From: Prochlorothrix hollandica PCC 9006 = CALU 1027
GTDB taxonomy: Bacteria > Cyanobacteriota > Cyanobacteriia > Prochlorotrichales > Prochlorotrichaceae
Direction: 5' to 3'
NCBI RefSeq assembly: GCF_000332315.1
Contig: NZ_KB235933.1
Span: 280,299 to 344,298, forward strand
Length of the DNA stretch: 64,000 nucleotides
The notes beneath the pieces were generated by a model, which saw nothing but the letters and a program-made list of their open reading frames with translations, had not been told where the DNA came from and did not search any database. Shown here piece by piece: positions 10,077 to 20,362 of this stretch (positions are counted from its first letter, which is position 1; every line of letters begins with the position of its first letter). Both the position numbers and the translations under genes were made by a program.

Positions 10077-10452
10077 TCCATCACTCCTTACCACCCGTAA
10101 ATCCTACCACCCTGGCCCGTAGACCTGCTGTCCCATTGTGCCCTAGGGCTGTAAACCTGCGGTTTAAATCCCAGGAATTGGGGAGACTGGGGCTACAATA
10201 CAAGCAAGTCGGCATCGCTACCCCGGTGATCCATGCCGATGCTTTTAGATTGCGATCGACGGATGTTTCTTAACCCGTGTTTTTGAGGGGCTTTTGGCTA
10301 CGGGGATACGTCCCCTAACTCCCCGGACTGAAACGAGGCACTGATAACGAGGCATTGGTAACGAGGCACTGATAACGAGGCACTGAAACCCGTTTTTCCT
10401 CTCCCTGCACTACACCGCCCACCTTAAACCGCTGAACGACGAGGCTGAATCC
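10077..10452. repeat. divergent intergenic region with ACGAGGCACTGATA tandem units
   Basis: The region separates two divergent genes and so must hold promoters for both; none is clear enough to mark. About four copies of a 14-bp unit (ACGAGGCACTGATA and variants) lie at 10333-10388, some 65 bp before the plus-strand start. Confidence 0.6.
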
Positions 10453-11805
10453 ATGGAAACCCTTGCTTATCTTCACCTGACCGCTGTTCACGGACAGCCC
10501 GTTGAGAGGTCTCTCCAGTCACCAACCCAGGCCGCTGAGGATGGCGATCGTCGCAGCGACAGATCCCGAAGCCAGGGTTCATCCCTGTCCATGGCCCTGG
10601 GGGTGGGTTTGGTGGGCATGACTACCCTGCTCCCCCTCTCGGCCCAGGCCCAGGCCACCTTGACCCGAGGCAGTTCTGGAGACACGGTGGTGCAATTACA
10701 GCAGCAACTCGCCAATTTAGGCTATTTCAATAGTGGCACCACGGGTTTTTATGGTGACTTGACCCAGGAGGCGGTCAGCCAGTTTCAGCGGGACTATGGG
10801 ATTCAGGTGGATGGGGTGGCGGGTCCCCAAACCTTAGCAGCCCTGTTGGGTGGAGGCAGTCCTGCCCCCGCAGCGGCTCCGGTGGCGACTTCGGGGACCC
10901 GTAGTGACTCCGTAACCGCTGGTCTCCAGTCGGACTTGGCCACGTTGGGATACTACCAAGGTGGCATTGATGGCATTTATGGACCCCTGACGGAACAAGC
11001 CGTGCGCACTTTCCAGGCCAATAATGGCTTGACGGTGGATGGCATTGTGGGGGTGCGGATGTTGAGCAGCATTGAACAGGCGGTGGCGGGTTCTGGGTCG
11101 TCCAGCAGTGACCAGACCTCCTCTTCCCGATCCAGTAACACCATTGCCGTGACCCCCGCCACCAGTACGCTGTTGGCCAGCACTCCTCGTACTGGACAGC
11201 AGGATGACAGCCGGGTGGTGGTGCAGAATGGGGCTGATGGCATTCTGGTGAATCAGGGAAATGGCACCGGTAGCATTGTGGTTCAACAACATCCAGAGCG
11301 GACGATCGTCGAAACCATTCCCTCCACCTCTGTGGTTGTGTCCCAACCCAATGCGACGGCCAATACCACCGTCGGCAATGGATCCTTTAGCGCTCCTCCC
11401 ACGGCAACCCCTGCCGGGACTCCCTATCCCTATGCCCCAGCGGTGAATCCCGGCCAACCCTTGGGCACGGCCTATTCCGCCTATCCCCCAGCTCTGCCCC
11501 CCGGCTATGGCACCACGGGCTACGGCACGACAGGCTATGGCACGACAGGCTACGGCGGTACTGCCTACACGACTCCCCCCAATTACGATGCCACCTACTA
11601 TCCCTATGTGGTGGCCATTCCCCATCGCACCAACGATGATTTGATGATGGCGATGCGCTTTAGCCCTGGGGCGTTTGTGGCGGGTTCCCAGCGGGGTGCT
11701 TACATTAATGCGGGTTCCTATGCCAGTCGCGCGGAGGCGGACACCTTGACCCAAGCCCTCCGGCAACAGGGGCTAGATGCACGGGTCATTTTCCGCCCCC
11801 GCTAG
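10453..11805 (+). CDS. exported peptidoglycan-binding protein, two PG_binding_1 domains
   Basis: A 450-residue wall-associated protein. The N-terminus METLAYLHLTAVHGQPVE is a signature of a cyanobacterial family; a hydrophobic segment at residues about 46-66, ending in AQA, looks like an internal signal peptide. Two PG_binding_1 repeats follow: residues 68-135 (LTRGSSGDTVVQLQQQLANLGY) and about 150-205 (LQSDLATLGYYQGGIDGIYG). The middle is Ser/Thr/Pro/Gly-rich, with a GYGTT repeat near residue 355. The last 40 residues resemble a SPOR-type fold (YINAGSYASRAEADTLTQAL). It likely docks to peptidoglycan in the periplasm; no catalytic domain is present, so a structural or targeting role is inferred. 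Confidence 0.85.
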   Translation: METLAYLHLTAVHGQPVERSLQSPTQAAEDGDRRSDRSRSQGSSLSMALGVGLVGMTTLLPLSAQAQATLTRGSSGDTVVQLQQQLANLGYFNSGTTGFYGDLTQEAVSQFQRDYGIQVDGVAGPQTLAALLGGGSPAPAAAPVATSGTRSDSVTAGLQSDLATLGYYQGGIDGIYGPLTEQAVRTFQANNGLTVDGIVGVRMLSSIEQAVAGSGSSSSDQTSSSRSSNTIAVTPATSTLLASTPRTGQQDDSRVVVQNGADGILVNQGNGTGSIVVQQHPERTIVETIPSTSVVVSQPNATANTTVGNGSFSAPPTATPAGTPYPYAPAVNPGQPLGTAYSAYPPALPPGYGTTGYGTTGYGTTGYGGTAYTTPPNYDATYYPYVVAIPHRTNDDLMMAMRFSPGAFVAGSQRGAYINAGSYASRAEADTLTQALRQQGLDARVIFRPR

Positions 11806-11862
11806 GGCTTGACAGCACTGTCCCGGCTTAAGTTAATCCCCCCGCCAATGACTGCGATCTAT

Positions 11863-11976
11863 TGGCTCTCCTGAGTTTATGGTGGGGGCGCTCAGCGCCC
11901 CCACCATAAACCTACCGTTTCAGCTCTTTGGTTTGTATCTGACTATACTATTTGCACCCAAATCCAAGGAGAGCCG
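11863..11976. mobile_element. palindromic element with GGCTCTCC ends and a perfect 17-bp hairpin
   Basis: The ends GGCTCTCCT and AGGAGAGCC are inverted repeats. Inside, 11876-11910 is a perfect palindrome with 17-bp arms around a single C (arm TTTATGGTGGGGGCGCT). It lies 70 bp past the peptidoglycan-binding gene and just before the convergent DUF429 gene, so it may also stop transcription. A diverged right end occurs near 20290-20325. Confidence 0.65.
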
Positions 11977-11982
11977 ATCGAT

Positions 11983-12675
11983 TTAGCAGGCAAAATCGTA
12001 GGGATGGAGAGGGGGTTGGGCAGGCTGACACCAAGCCGATCGCCCCCGGCTCCAGCGCCATGCTCCCCAGGCCGCAGCACAGGCCGCTACCTGATGATCA
12101 CTGGGTTCGTCGAGGCTGTCGAGACCGTCCATGCCTTGGCGGGCTAACCAGTTCAGGAGGCTCACCCTGGCCTCTGGGTCTGTTTTCAGGGCAACGATCG
12201 CCGCCACCGCTGCCCCCCCCAAGGCCAAACAGCCCCCCGGATGGACCTCTACAATGCGCAGGTGTTGGGGATGAAGGAGGCTGGCCAACCGGGCTACAGC
12301 CATGCCCCGCAGGGTGAGGTAGGCCATGCGGGTGAGGGTAGGGGGCATGATGGTGCCGCTAGGGAGACCCAGGGGCTTGAGGGTGCGACGGAGGTTCCGA
12401 TCCCCCGATCGATCTCCACCCCCAGGGTTATAGGACAGAGGGGCATCCAGGCCCAAGACGAGGGGGGTGTCCGGTTCCGCCCCCAGATGGGGCAGCAGAT
12501 CTGTGTCATCTAAGCCCTGGTATAGGTGCTCTAGGATCAGGCCGCGATCGTTGCCCCGACAGAGGGCCAGGGCGGTGTCAGCGGCATTCCCCGGTCCTGC
12601 CAGGTCTAACCCCAGGACGCGCTGCTGGGATGGGTACGCTGGTGTGGCTGAATCGGGGGCAAGGGCAGCAATCAT
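11983..12675 (-). CDS. DUF429 family protein (RNase H-fold predicted nuclease)
   Basis: This 230-residue protein matches DUF429. It opens with a VLGLDLAGPGNAADTALAL strand-turn, carries a second acidic motif in LVLGLDAPLSYNPGGGDR, and has IVEVHPGGCLAL and DQVAACAAAWGAWR-like blocks (here DHQVAACAAAWGAW) typical of the family. The fold is thought to be RNase H-like, but activity and partners are unknown. The start is taken at ATG 12675; two other starts nearby are possible. It converges with the upstream gene and stands alone. Confidence 0.8.
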   Translation of the reverse strand: MIAALAPDSATPAYPSQQRVLGLDLAGPGNAADTALALCRGNDRGLILEHLYQGLDDTDLLPHLGAEPDTPLVLGLDAPLSYNPGGGDRSGDRNLRRTLKPLGLPSGTIMPPTLTRMAYLTLRGMAVARLASLLHPQHLRIVEVHPGGCLALGGAAVAAIVALKTDPEARVSLLNWLARQGMDGLDSLDEPSDHQVAACAAAWGAWRWSRGRSAWCQPAQPPLHPYDFAC

Positions 12676-12978
12676 GGGGCATCATGGGCCATTAGAAGGC
12701 ATTAGAAGGCATTAGAAGGCATTAGGGTCTAACCCCGATCTGAACCGGGCTGAGGCTGGGCGATATCCCCGATCGCGTCAGCGCTTCAGAGGGTTTCTGA
12801 ATCCCACAGGTCAGGGGAGACGAGGTTATCCCCCAGCATACTCCAGGGTTTCCGCTGTACCATGGTAAACAGCACCCTTAGACAGCACCCCCGACAATCC
12901 CGGCGATTGCCTGGGCTATTTTTGCTGTTCTGCTGCTAACCTTCGCTGTTGTTGCGCTGTCGCGATCCCTGGGTACCC
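12676..12978. repeat. intergenic region with GCATTAGAAG tandem units
   Basis: Three to four copies of an 11-bp unit (GCATTAGAAGG) lie at 12692-12727. Nothing else is identified between the divergent DUF429 and mnmG genes. Confidence 0.6.
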
Positions 12979-14892
12979 ATGACCGCATCCGTAGACTTTC
13001 TCGATCGCTTTGATGTCATTGTCGTTGGGGCAGGCCATGCCGGTTGTGAAGCCGCCCTTGCCAGTGCCCGCCTGGGGTGCAAGACCCTGCTGTTGACCCT
13101 GAACCTGGACAAAATTGCATGGCAACCCTGCAACCCAGCGGTGGGGGGACCGGCCAAGTCCCAACTGGTGCATGAAGTGGATGCCCTGGGGGGGGAAATT
13201 GGCAAAATGGCCGATCGCACCTACCTCCAGAAGCGCATCCTCAATGCCTCGCGGGGTCCGGCGGTGTGGGCTTTGCGTGCCCAGACGGACAAGCGGGAGT
13301 ATGCCCTAGAAATGCAGCGCATTATCGAAAACCAGGCCAACTTACGGGTGCGGGAGGCCATGGTCACCGACCTGGTGGTGGACAGCAATGATCAGGTGCA
13401 GGGGGTGATCACCTATTTCGGGACGGCCTTTGCGGCTCCAGCGGTGATTTTGACCACGGGCACCTTTTTGGGGGGCTGCATTTGGGTGGGCAACCAGTCC
13501 ATGGCGGCGGGTCGGGCTGGGGAATTTGCGGCGGTGGGGCTGACGGAAGCCCTCCAAAAATTGGGCTTCGAGACCGATCGCCTCAAAACTGGCACCCCGG
13601 CCCGCGTCGATAACCGATCCGTGGACTACAGCAAAATGGAACGGCAGCCGGGGGATGAGGCGGTGCGCTGGTTTAGCTTTGACTCCCAGGTGTGGCAAGA
13701 GCGGGAACAACTGTGTTGCCACCTCACCCGCACTACCGCCGCCACCCATCAATTGATTCGGGATAATCTGCACCTGACCCCTGTCTATGGGGGCTTCATC
13801 GATGCCAAGGGACCCCGTTATTGCCCCAGCATTGAGGATAAGGTGGTGCGTTTCGCCGACAAGGAATCCCACCAAATTTTCATTGAACCGGAGGGCCGCA
13901 CCACCCCGGAACTGTACATTCAGGGCTTTTCCACCGGTTTGCCGGAGCCGTTGCAGGTGGCTCTGCTGCGCACCCTGCCCGGTTTGGAAGACTGTGTGAT
14001 GTTGCGCCCCGCCTATGCGGTGGAATACGACTATGTGCCAGCGACCCAGTGTTACCCCACCTTGATGACCAAGGGGGTGGCGGGGCTGTTTTGTTCGGGG
14101 CAAATCAACGGCACCACGGGCTATGAAGAAGCGGCGGCCCAGGGATTAGTGGCGGGGATCAATGCCGCCCGGTTTGCCCAGGGCCAAGAGTTGGTGGTGT
14201 TCCCGCGAGAAGGCAGCTATTTGGGCACCCTGATGGATGATCTCTGCACCAAGGAACTGCGGGAGCCGTACCGAATGCTCACCAGTCGATCGGAGTATCG
14301 GTTGATTTTGCGATCGGACAATGCCGATCAGCGTCTGACTCCCCTGGGGCGAGAACTGGGGCTGGTGGATGACGATCGCTGGCGGCAGTTCCAAGCCAAA
14401 CAGGGGGCGATCGCCCAGGAACAGGCTCGGCTCCAGCAGCAGCGTCTTAAGGAACAGGATCCCATTGCCCATCGCATTGCCGCCGACATGGAACAGCACA
14501 TTAAGGGATCGATTACCTTGGGGGATCTGCTGCGCCGTCCCGGAGTCCACTATAGTGATTTAAATCACTATGGTTTGGGGGATGCCACCTTGCCTCGCGA
14601 GGTGTGGGAAGGGGCTGAAATTAATCTTAAATATGCGGGCTATATTCAGCGCCAACAAACCCAAATTGAGTCGGTGGCCCGCCAGACCAACCGCAAGCTC
14701 CCCCCCACCCTGGACTATATGGCCATTGGCACCCTGTCCATGGAAGCGCGGGAAAAGTTGACCAAACTGCGCCCCCTGACCCTAGGCCAAGCCTCCCGCA
14801 TTGGGGGGGTCAACCCCGCCGACATTAATGCCCTCCTGGTGCATTTGGAGCTACAGCGATCGACCTCGACTCCCACCGCTGTTTCAGGTTAG
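12979..14892 (+). CDS. mnmG: tRNA uridine-5-carboxymethylaminomethyl modification enzyme
   Basis: This 637-residue FAD enzyme acts with MnmE and 5,10-methylene-tetrahydrofolate to modify U34 in the wobble position of several tRNAs. The Rossmann FAD motif [10 protein letters not shown] is near residue 15. Family blocks [46 protein letters not shown] and [14 protein letters not shown] are all present, as is the C-terminal helical domain ending [19 protein letters not shown] choose ATG 12979 ([17 protein letters not shown]); a longer frame opens 30 bases earlier but adds unconserved residues. Length is normal. mnmE is not in the window. Confidence 0.97.
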   Translation: MTASVDFLDRFDVIVVGAGHAGCEAALASARLGCKTLLLTLNLDKIAWQPCNPAVGGPAKSQLVHEVDALGGEIGKMADRTYLQKRILNASRGPAVWALRAQTDKREYALEMQRIIENQANLRVREAMVTDLVVDSNDQVQGVITYFGTAFAAPAVILTTGTFLGGCIWVGNQSMAAGRAGEFAAVGLTEALQKLGFETDRLKTGTPARVDNRSVDYSKMERQPGDEAVRWFSFDSQVWQEREQLCCHLTRTTAATHQLIRDNLHLTPVYGGFIDAKGPRYCPSIEDKVVRFADKESHQIFIEPEGRTTPELYIQGFSTGLPEPLQVALLRTLPGLEDCVMLRPAYAVEYDYVPATQCYPTLMTKGVAGLFCSGQINGTTGYEEAAAQGLVAGINAARFAQGQELVVFPREGSYLGTLMDDLCTKELREPYRMLTSRSEYRLILRSDNADQRLTPLGRELGLVDDDRWRQFQAKQGAIAQEQARLQQQRLKEQDPIAHRIAADMEQHIKGSITLGDLLRRPGVHYSDLNHYGLGDATLPREVWEGAEINLKYAGYIQRQQTQIESVARQTNRKLPPTLDYMAIGTLSMEAREKLTKLRPLTLGQASRIGGVNPADINALLVHLELQRSTSTPTAVSG

Positions 14893-15294
14893 GATCGAGG
14901 ATGGCATCGCTGATCCCACGGGCTGGTTTAAGCACCCCAGCATAGGCGTTGCCGCTGCCGATCGCAGTGTCTGAGTCAACCCTCGACCCTCAGTCTGGTG
15001 AGTCCGGTGGGGCAACGGCAGTAGTTCGGTCTCAGCCTCTGACTAGACAAGGGGCTTAAGCCCCTTGCTCCTGACTGACACAAGTCCCTGACTAGACAAG
15101 GGGCTTAAGCCCCTTGCCCCTGACTGATACAAGTCCCTGAAGCGACGCAAACTCTTAACGAAATTTCAACGGTTTCAGGAGATCTGTCAATCCAGCAGCG
15201 ATCGCCCAGTTCCTGAGCATTGCCCCCCTGCATTGCCCCCCCTATCTGTGGCCCTAGCGCCGTCCCTACCTCTGGCCCTACCTCCCCCTAACCC
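14893..15294. repeat. intergenic region with two perfect 20-bp palindromes
   Basis: CAAGGGGCTTAAGCCCCTTG occurs at 15048-15067 and 15097-15116 inside a ~49-bp duplicated unit that also contains CTGACTGA(C/T)ACAAGTCCCTGA. The hairpins lie 150-220 bp past mnmG and could act as terminators or RNA-end stabilisers. Nothing else is recognised before the next gene. Confidence 0.75.
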
Positions 15295-16047
15295 ATGTCC
15301 CACGTTCGGATTCTCAACATCGACATTGATAACCTCTCCATGGATGAGTTGCTGCATCGGCTCCAATCCGGTGGTTTTGTGGTCACCCCCAATGTCGAGC
15401 ATCTGATCAAATTACAACGGGATCAGGAGTTCTATAAACTGTATCAAGAGGCCGATTATCGGGTTTGTGACAGTCAAGTAGTGTTCTATTCGTCCCGGTT
15501 TTTGGGCCATCCCTTGCGGGAACGCATTTCCGGTTCAGACCTATTCCCCTGTTTCTATCGCTATTACCAGGGGGATCCCTCCATGACGATCTTCCTGTTG
15601 GGGGCTGGGCCGGGGGTGGCCGATCGGGCGCGGGAGAAGATCAATCAACGGGTCCAGCGCAATATGGTGGTGGCGGCCTATTCCCCCTCCTTTGGCTTTG
15701 AGCAGAACAAGGAAGAATGCGATCGCATTGTCGAGTTAATTAACCAATCTGGGGCGACGGTTTTGGCCATTGGGGTGGGGGCACCGAAGCAGGAAAAATG
15801 GGTGGCTCAGTACCGCCAACGGCTGACCGGTGTCAAGGTGTTTTTAGCCATTGGGGCCACGATCGATTTTGAAGCAGGCCAGGTCAGCCGTGCCCCCCGC
15901 TGGATGAGTAATTGGGGCGTTGAGTGGGTTTATCGCATATTGCAACAGCCAAAACGGCTCTGGCGGCGCTATTTAATCGACGATCTGCCCTTTCTCTGGC
16001 TCCTGGTGCAGCAACGTTTTGGGTTATACCGTAACCCCATGGCCTGA
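15295..16047 (+). CDS. WecG/TagA/CpsF family glycosyltransferase
   Basis: A 250-residue GT26-type enzyme. The family moves N-acetylmannosamine(uronic acid) or a similar sugar onto a lipid-linked sugar during surface polysaccharide synthesis. Family blocks are VVTPNVEHLIKL, the YRVCDSQVV acidic motif, LRERISGSDLF, the nucleotide-binding-like FLLGAGPGVADRA and IGVGAPKQEKW. The C-terminus has RAPRWMSNWGVEWVYRILQQPKRLWRRY, the amphipathic and basic tail that attaches these enzymes to the membrane. There is no neighbouring polysaccharide gene, so the product is unknown. Length is standard. Confidence 0.92.
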   Translation: MSHVRILNIDIDNLSMDELLHRLQSGGFVVTPNVEHLIKLQRDQEFYKLYQEADYRVCDSQVVFYSSRFLGHPLRERISGSDLFPCFYRYYQGDPSMTIFLLGAGPGVADRAREKINQRVQRNMVVAAYSPSFGFEQNKEECDRIVELINQSGATVLAIGVGAPKQEKWVAQYRQRLTGVKVFLAIGATIDFEAGQVSRAPRWMSNWGVEWVYRILQQPKRLWRRYLIDDLPFLWLLVQQRFGLYRNPMA

Positions 16048-16612
16048 TCCAGTCGTTCCCCAGGATGCCGGTCCCACGATCGACGATCGTTCCTCGTTCG
16101 TAGTCAGGACTTCAGTCTTTACGGCAGAAGTTCTGCCCAGATTTTTGGCAACCATCCCAGGCTCTGGTTTGTAGTAGCGACTTCAGTCGCGCTGGTGCAT
16201 AGCGTCCTGGAGGGGAACGACTGAAGTCGTTATTACGAACGTAACCGTACCAGGCATTTAACGAAGATTGATCGTTTCAGCCCGAAATAGCTGAAACCCT
16301 TGAAACTCGTTCGCTACCAACCTCGATCGGTGTCTATGGGACGGTTACATCCCCTGTTGGGTTTCGTTCCTCTACCCAACCTACGATCGCCGATCGGTCT
16401 CGGTTCGGAGTAAAAACGTCAAGTCCTGAGATCCAAGATCGACCAGGATCCAGGCAACCTACAGATCCTAGGCTGGGTTTGGGCTTTGTCAAAAAAACCT
16501 CACATTTTGCCGCCGAGGGGGGGATGAAATTTAGTAGCCCGTGATACTGTGGGAAATAGATAGCACCTAGCCTCAGCTTTCAACCTGAACAACCATTCAT
16601 AGCAACGTCATT
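16048..16612. repeat. 565-bp noncoding region with degraded dispersed repeats
   Basis: It holds GTAGCGACTTCAGTCGC and its inverted form CGACTGAAGTCGTTATTACGA (about 16173-16240), a partial TTGGGTTTCGTTCCTCTACCC repeat at about 16357-16383 and HIP1-like CGATCG clusters. The last 100 bases before the small membrane gene must contain its promoter; no certain boxes were found. Confidence 0.6.
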
Positions 16613-16828
16613 ATGTCTATTTCCCCCCTTGAGTTTTGCACACTGGCCCTCGGTATCGTTGCGGTGTGGGCTATGTACAAAAGCACGACCCTGTGGGTGA
16701 CGGCCATTGCCACGATCGTCGCGGTCATCTGCGGTGTGCTGAGTTATGATTTCGCCCCCTGGCCCCTACAAATCGCCATGGTGGGGGCGTTGTTAATGGG
16801 CAGTTTCCAGCTACCATCTGAACTATAG
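16613..16828 (+). CDS. small hydrophobic membrane protein
   Basis: I do not recognise this 71-residue protein. It has three likely membrane segments at about residues 5-22, 27-45 and 47-66, with a short polar loop DFAPWP between the second and third. It has no cysteine pair or charged catalytic residues. The ATG lacks a clear Shine-Dalgarno. The TAG stop coincides with the TA border of a GGGCACCTCGA-type palindromic element, so the insertion may have set the present C-terminus. It is kept because its hydrophobic pattern and codon use fit a real gene; a chance frame cannot be excluded. Confidence 0.5.
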   Translation: MSISPLEFCTLALGIVAVWAMYKSTTLWVTAIATIVAVICGVLSYDFAPWPLQIAMVGALLMGSFQLPSEL

Positions 16829-16930
16829 GAGAGCGCCTCAATTAACTGTAGCGGGCGGCTTCACCGCCCGCCACAACCCCTATTCTTGCGTTGGTACAGG
16901 GGCGATGGTTTAGATTTTTCGAGGTGCCCT
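16826..16930. mobile_element. MITE-like palindromic element, GGGCACCTCGA family, reverse copy
   Basis: The right end is TTTTTCGAGGTGCCCT and the left end is a diverged GAGAGCGCCTCAATTAA. The central hairpin GCGGGCGGCTTCACCGCCCGC is the same as in the copy at 7798-7900. Its left TA lies inside the TAG stop codon of the preceding small gene. Confidence 0.7.
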
Positions 16931-17090
16931 GGATTTAGGCTGCTGGGTCTGCCCTGGAACTAGGGGACGATCGGGTCTAGGGGATCCCAGGTCTAGGCTC
17001 AAGCACCGGGCTAGGGCTAGTCCTCTGGTACCCTTGAACAGTGCCCCTCCAGGGTGCCCTTGTCCCCTTCAGCCAACGGCGATCGCCCCC

Positions 17091-20000
17091 ATGCCCACCC
17101 TGCTCCTTGTTGACGGCCACTCCCTCGCCTTCCGGGCCTACTATGCCTTTGCCAAGAGTCGGGATGGGGGGCTGCGCACCTCCAGCGGCATTCCCACCAG
17201 CGTTTGCCATGGTTTCCTGCAATCCCTGGTGGAGGTGCTGGACAGCGAGAAACCCCAGGCCGTTGCCATTGCCTTCGATCGCCCCGAACCCACCTTTCGC
17301 CACGCAGCCGACCCCAACTACAAAGCCAACCGAGACGCACCCCCCGAAGACTTCCGCCCCGATGTGGCTAACCTCCAGGATTTGCTCCTAGCCCTGGGGT
17401 TGCCCCTGTTTACGCAAATAGGCTATGAAGCCGATGATATTTTAGGCACCTTGGCGCAACATGGCAGTGCTGCGGGTTACCAGGTCAAGATCTTAAGCGG
17501 CGATCGTGATCTCTTTCAACTGGTAGATACAGCCAAAAAGATTAGTGTGCTGTACATGAGCACCACCTACGGCCAAGCCCGCAGCAATAAGCCCGTGGAA
17601 ATTACCCCGGCCCAGGTGGTGGAGAAACTGGGGGTTCCCCCGCAGCAGGTGGTGGACTATAAAGCTCTGTGTGGGGACAGTTCCGACAATATCCCAGGGG
17701 TGCGGGGCGTGGGTCCCAAAACGGCGGTGCAACTGTTGCAACAGTATCCTGATCTGCAATCTATTTATAGTAATTTGGGCCGCCTTAAACCCACCTTAGC
17801 CCAAAAATTAGCGGCATCCCAGGATTTAGCTTTCTTATCCCAGCGCCTCGCCACCATTATGACCACCGTGCCCCTGACTCCGGCGATAGGTGCGGACTTA
17901 GCCCCCTGTCAACTGCGGGGGGTGGCGGTGGAGGCGGTGACCTCCCTCCTCGATCGCCTGGAACTCCATGCCTTAAGCCGCCGTTTACCCAAACTCCAAG
18001 ACCTATTGGGGACGGCACCCTCGCCGGTCTTGGCTGAATCTGAAGCCGCAATTTCAGCAGAATCTGGTCTTATTCCAGCCCCATCTGCGGAAAGCCAAAT
18101 CTTTTCCCCAGTTTCCCCAGGTTTTTCCCCAGGTTCTGCCCCCGGTTCTGCCCCCGGTTCTGCCCTAGATTCCGTGACTGGTTCTACCCTAGGTTCTGTG
18201 ACTGGGTCTACCTCGGATCTGGCTTCCCCCCCTCCTGGGGCAGCGACTCCAGACAGCACTGATGGGGCGGTCGCGGCTGATAGCGCGATCGAGGCTGAAA
18301 CCGAGACCGATTTTTGGAGCTATGCTGAAACCCTGGCCTTCCAGGACGCTAAACGGCCCCTCAAACCCTGGATTATCCAAAACCTCGATCAGGTGGCCCA
18401 ACTGGTGCAGCAGTTGAACAGCTACACCGATCCCCAGCAGCCGGTGGCCTGGGATACGGAAACCACCGCCCTTGAACCCCGCGAGGCCCAACTGGTGGGG
18501 CTGGGCTGTGCCTGGGGTCTGGGGATCGATCAACTGGCCTACTTACCCCTCGGTCACCACAGGGGTCAGAATCTCCCCCTAAAGGAAACCTTAGACCTCT
18601 TACGGCCTATTTTGGCCAGCGATCGCCACCCCAAAGCCCTGCAAAATGCCAAATTCGATCGCCTGATCCTCCAACACCAAGGCATCATCCTGGGGGGGGT
18701 AGTGTGGGATACGATGCTGGCCAGTTATGTGCTGGATCCCGACGAAGGCCATGGCTTAGACCGCCTAGCCCAGCGTTATCTCAATCTCACTCCCCAAAGC
18801 TACAAGGATCTAGTCCCTAAGGGCCAAACCATAGGGGACATTGCCATTGAAGCGGTGGCCCAGTACTGCGGCATGGATGTCCATGTGACCCGGCGACTGG
18901 TGCCCCTGTTGGCCCAGGAGTTGGCCCAAGCGCCTGAACTGGAACAGTTGCGGGTGGCGGTGGAGCAACCCTTAGAACCGGTGCTAGCGGCCATGGAAGA
19001 TCGGGGGATTCGCATTGATACGGCTTATTTACACCAATTTTCCCAGCAACTGGAGCAGGACTTAAACCGCCTGGAGGATCTGGCCCACCAAGCAGCGGGG
19101 ATTCCCTTTAACTTAGCCTCCCCCAAGCAGTTGAGCGTTATTTTGTTTGATAATTTAGGCTTAGATATCAAAAAATCCCGAAAAATCAAGACAGGCTACT
19201 CCACTGATGCCGCTGTCTTGGAAAAACTCCAGGGGGACCATCCTTTGGTGGATTATCTGCTGGAGCATCGCACCCTGGCTAAGCTCAAGTCCACCTATGT
19301 GGATGCCTTGCCGGCCTTGGTGCGATCGGAGACGGGACGGGTTCACACGGACTTTAACCAGGCAGTGACGGCGACGGGTCGTCTGTCCTCGTCCCACCCC
19401 AATCTCCAAAATATCCCCATGCGCACCGCCTTTAGTCGCCAAATTCGCCAAGCCTTTCTGCCGGAACCGGGCTGGCTGATGGTGGCGGCGGATTACTCCC
19501 AAATTGAACTGCGGATTCTGGCCCATCTCAGCCAGGAACCGGTGCTGCTGGAAGCCTACCAAACGGGGGCAGATGTCCACAGCTTAACGGCAAAACTGCT
19601 GCTGGAAAAAGAGGAGGTGTCCAGTGAGGAACGGCGTTTAGGCAAGGTCATTAATTTTGGGGTGATCTATGGCATGGGTGCCCAGCGTTTTGCGCGGGAA
19701 ACGGGAGTTACTTTGCAGGAGGCGAAGGTCTTTTTGCAGCGGTTCCACGATCGCTATCCCCAGGTTTTTGACTATCTCCAGCGCCAGTCCCAGGCGGCGA
19801 TCGCCCAGGGCTATGTCACCACCTTACTGGGGCGGCGGCGCTATTTTAAGTTTGAGAGCGATCGCCTCAAGCGCTTGCAGGGCCGCGATCCCGCCACGGT
19901 TCAACCCCATGAACTCAAGTCCCTGGGGAAACAGGATGCGGCGTTGTTGCGGGCGGCGGCCAATGCCCCGATCCAAGGCTCCAGCGCCGATATTATTAAG

Positions 20001-20210
20001 GTGGCCATGGTCAAAATGGCGGAGGTGCTACGGCCTTATCAGGCTCGGTTGTTATTGCAGGTCCATGATGAATTGGTGTTTGAGGTGCCCCCGGAGGAGT
20101 GGCCCGCCCTGGAACCTCTGATCCGGGACACGATGGTTCAGGCGGTGCCGTTGGCGGTGCCGTTGGCGGTGGATCTGCGATCGGGCCAAAACTGGATGGA
20201 GGCCAAGTAA
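17091..20210 (+). CDS. polA: DNA polymerase I with expanded low-complexity linker
   Basis: This 1039-residue repair and Okazaki-fragment polymerase has three modules. Residues 1-~290 are the 5' nuclease (LLVDGHSLAFRAYYAF, SGDRDLFQLV, GDSSDNIPGV). Residues ~440-620 are the proofreading exonuclease with its acidic residues intact (Asp455 in WDTETTAL, NAKFDRLIL, YCGMDVHV). Residues ~640-1039 are the polymerase: motif A DYSQIELR (Asp801), motif B KVINFGVIYG (Lys852) and motif C VHDELV (His992, Asp993). Residues ~305-420 are a Ser/Pro/Gly/Thr-rich linker with PGSA and DSVTGST repeats, which makes the protein about 100 residues longer than usual. ATG 17091 is chosen because MPTLLLVDGHS is the conserved N-terminus. 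Confidence 0.97.
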   Translation: MPTLLLVDGHSLAFRAYYAFAKSRDGGLRTSSGIPTSVCHGFLQSLVEVLDSEKPQAVAIAFDRPEPTFRHAADPNYKANRDAPPEDFRPDVANLQDLLLALGLPLFTQIGYEADDILGTLAQHGSAAGYQVKILSGDRDLFQLVDTAKKISVLYMSTTYGQARSNKPVEITPAQVVEKLGVPPQQVVDYKALCGDSSDNIPGVRGVGPKTAVQLLQQYPDLQSIYSNLGRLKPTLAQKLAASQDLAFLSQRLATIMTTVPLTPAIGADLAPCQLRGVAVEAVTSLLDRLELHALSRRLPKLQDLLGTAPSPVLAESEAAISAESGLIPAPSAESQIFSPVSPGFSPGSAPGSAPGSALDSVTGSTLGSVTGSTSDLASPPPGAATPDSTDGAVAADSAIEAETETDFWSYAETLAFQDAKRPLKPWIIQNLDQVAQLVQQLNSYTDPQQPVAWDTETTALEPREAQLVGLGCAWGLGIDQLAYLPLGHHRGQNLPLKETLDLLRPILASDRHPKALQNAKFDRLILQHQGIILGGVVWDTMLASYVLDPDEGHGLDRLAQRYLNLTPQSYKDLVPKGQTIGDIAIEAVAQYCGMDVHVTRRLVPLLAQELAQAPELEQLRVAVEQPLEPVLAAMEDRGIRIDTAYLHQFSQQLEQDLNRLEDLAHQAAGIPFNLASPKQLSVILFDNLGLDIKKSRKIKTGYSTDAAVLEKLQGDHPLVDYLLEHRTLAKLKSTYVDALPALVRSETGRVHTDFNQAVTATGRLSSSHPNLQNIPMRTAFSRQIRQAFLPEPGWLMVAADYSQIELRILAHLSQEPVLLEAYQTGADVHSLTAKLLLEKEEVSSEERRLGKVINFGVIYGMGAQRFARETGVTLQEAKVFLQRFHDRYPQVFDYLQRQSQAAIAQGYVTTLLGRRRYFKFESDRLKRLQGRDPATVQPHELKSLGKQDAALLRAAANAPIQGSSADIIKVAMVKMAEVLRPYQARLLLQVHDELVFEVPPEEWPALEPLIRDTMVQAVPLAVPLAVDLRSGQNWMEAK

Positions 20211-20362
20211 GGGGAACGGGCAGCAATCCATGGGCGATCGCGATGGCATTGCACGGCGCTTAAGCCAATCCCCCCATGGGATTATTCGGCACGGTTTGCA
20301 CCCAAAGATGAGGAGAGCCGACTATTCAGGCGCTTTAAACGGAATTACCGACGATCTAAGCT

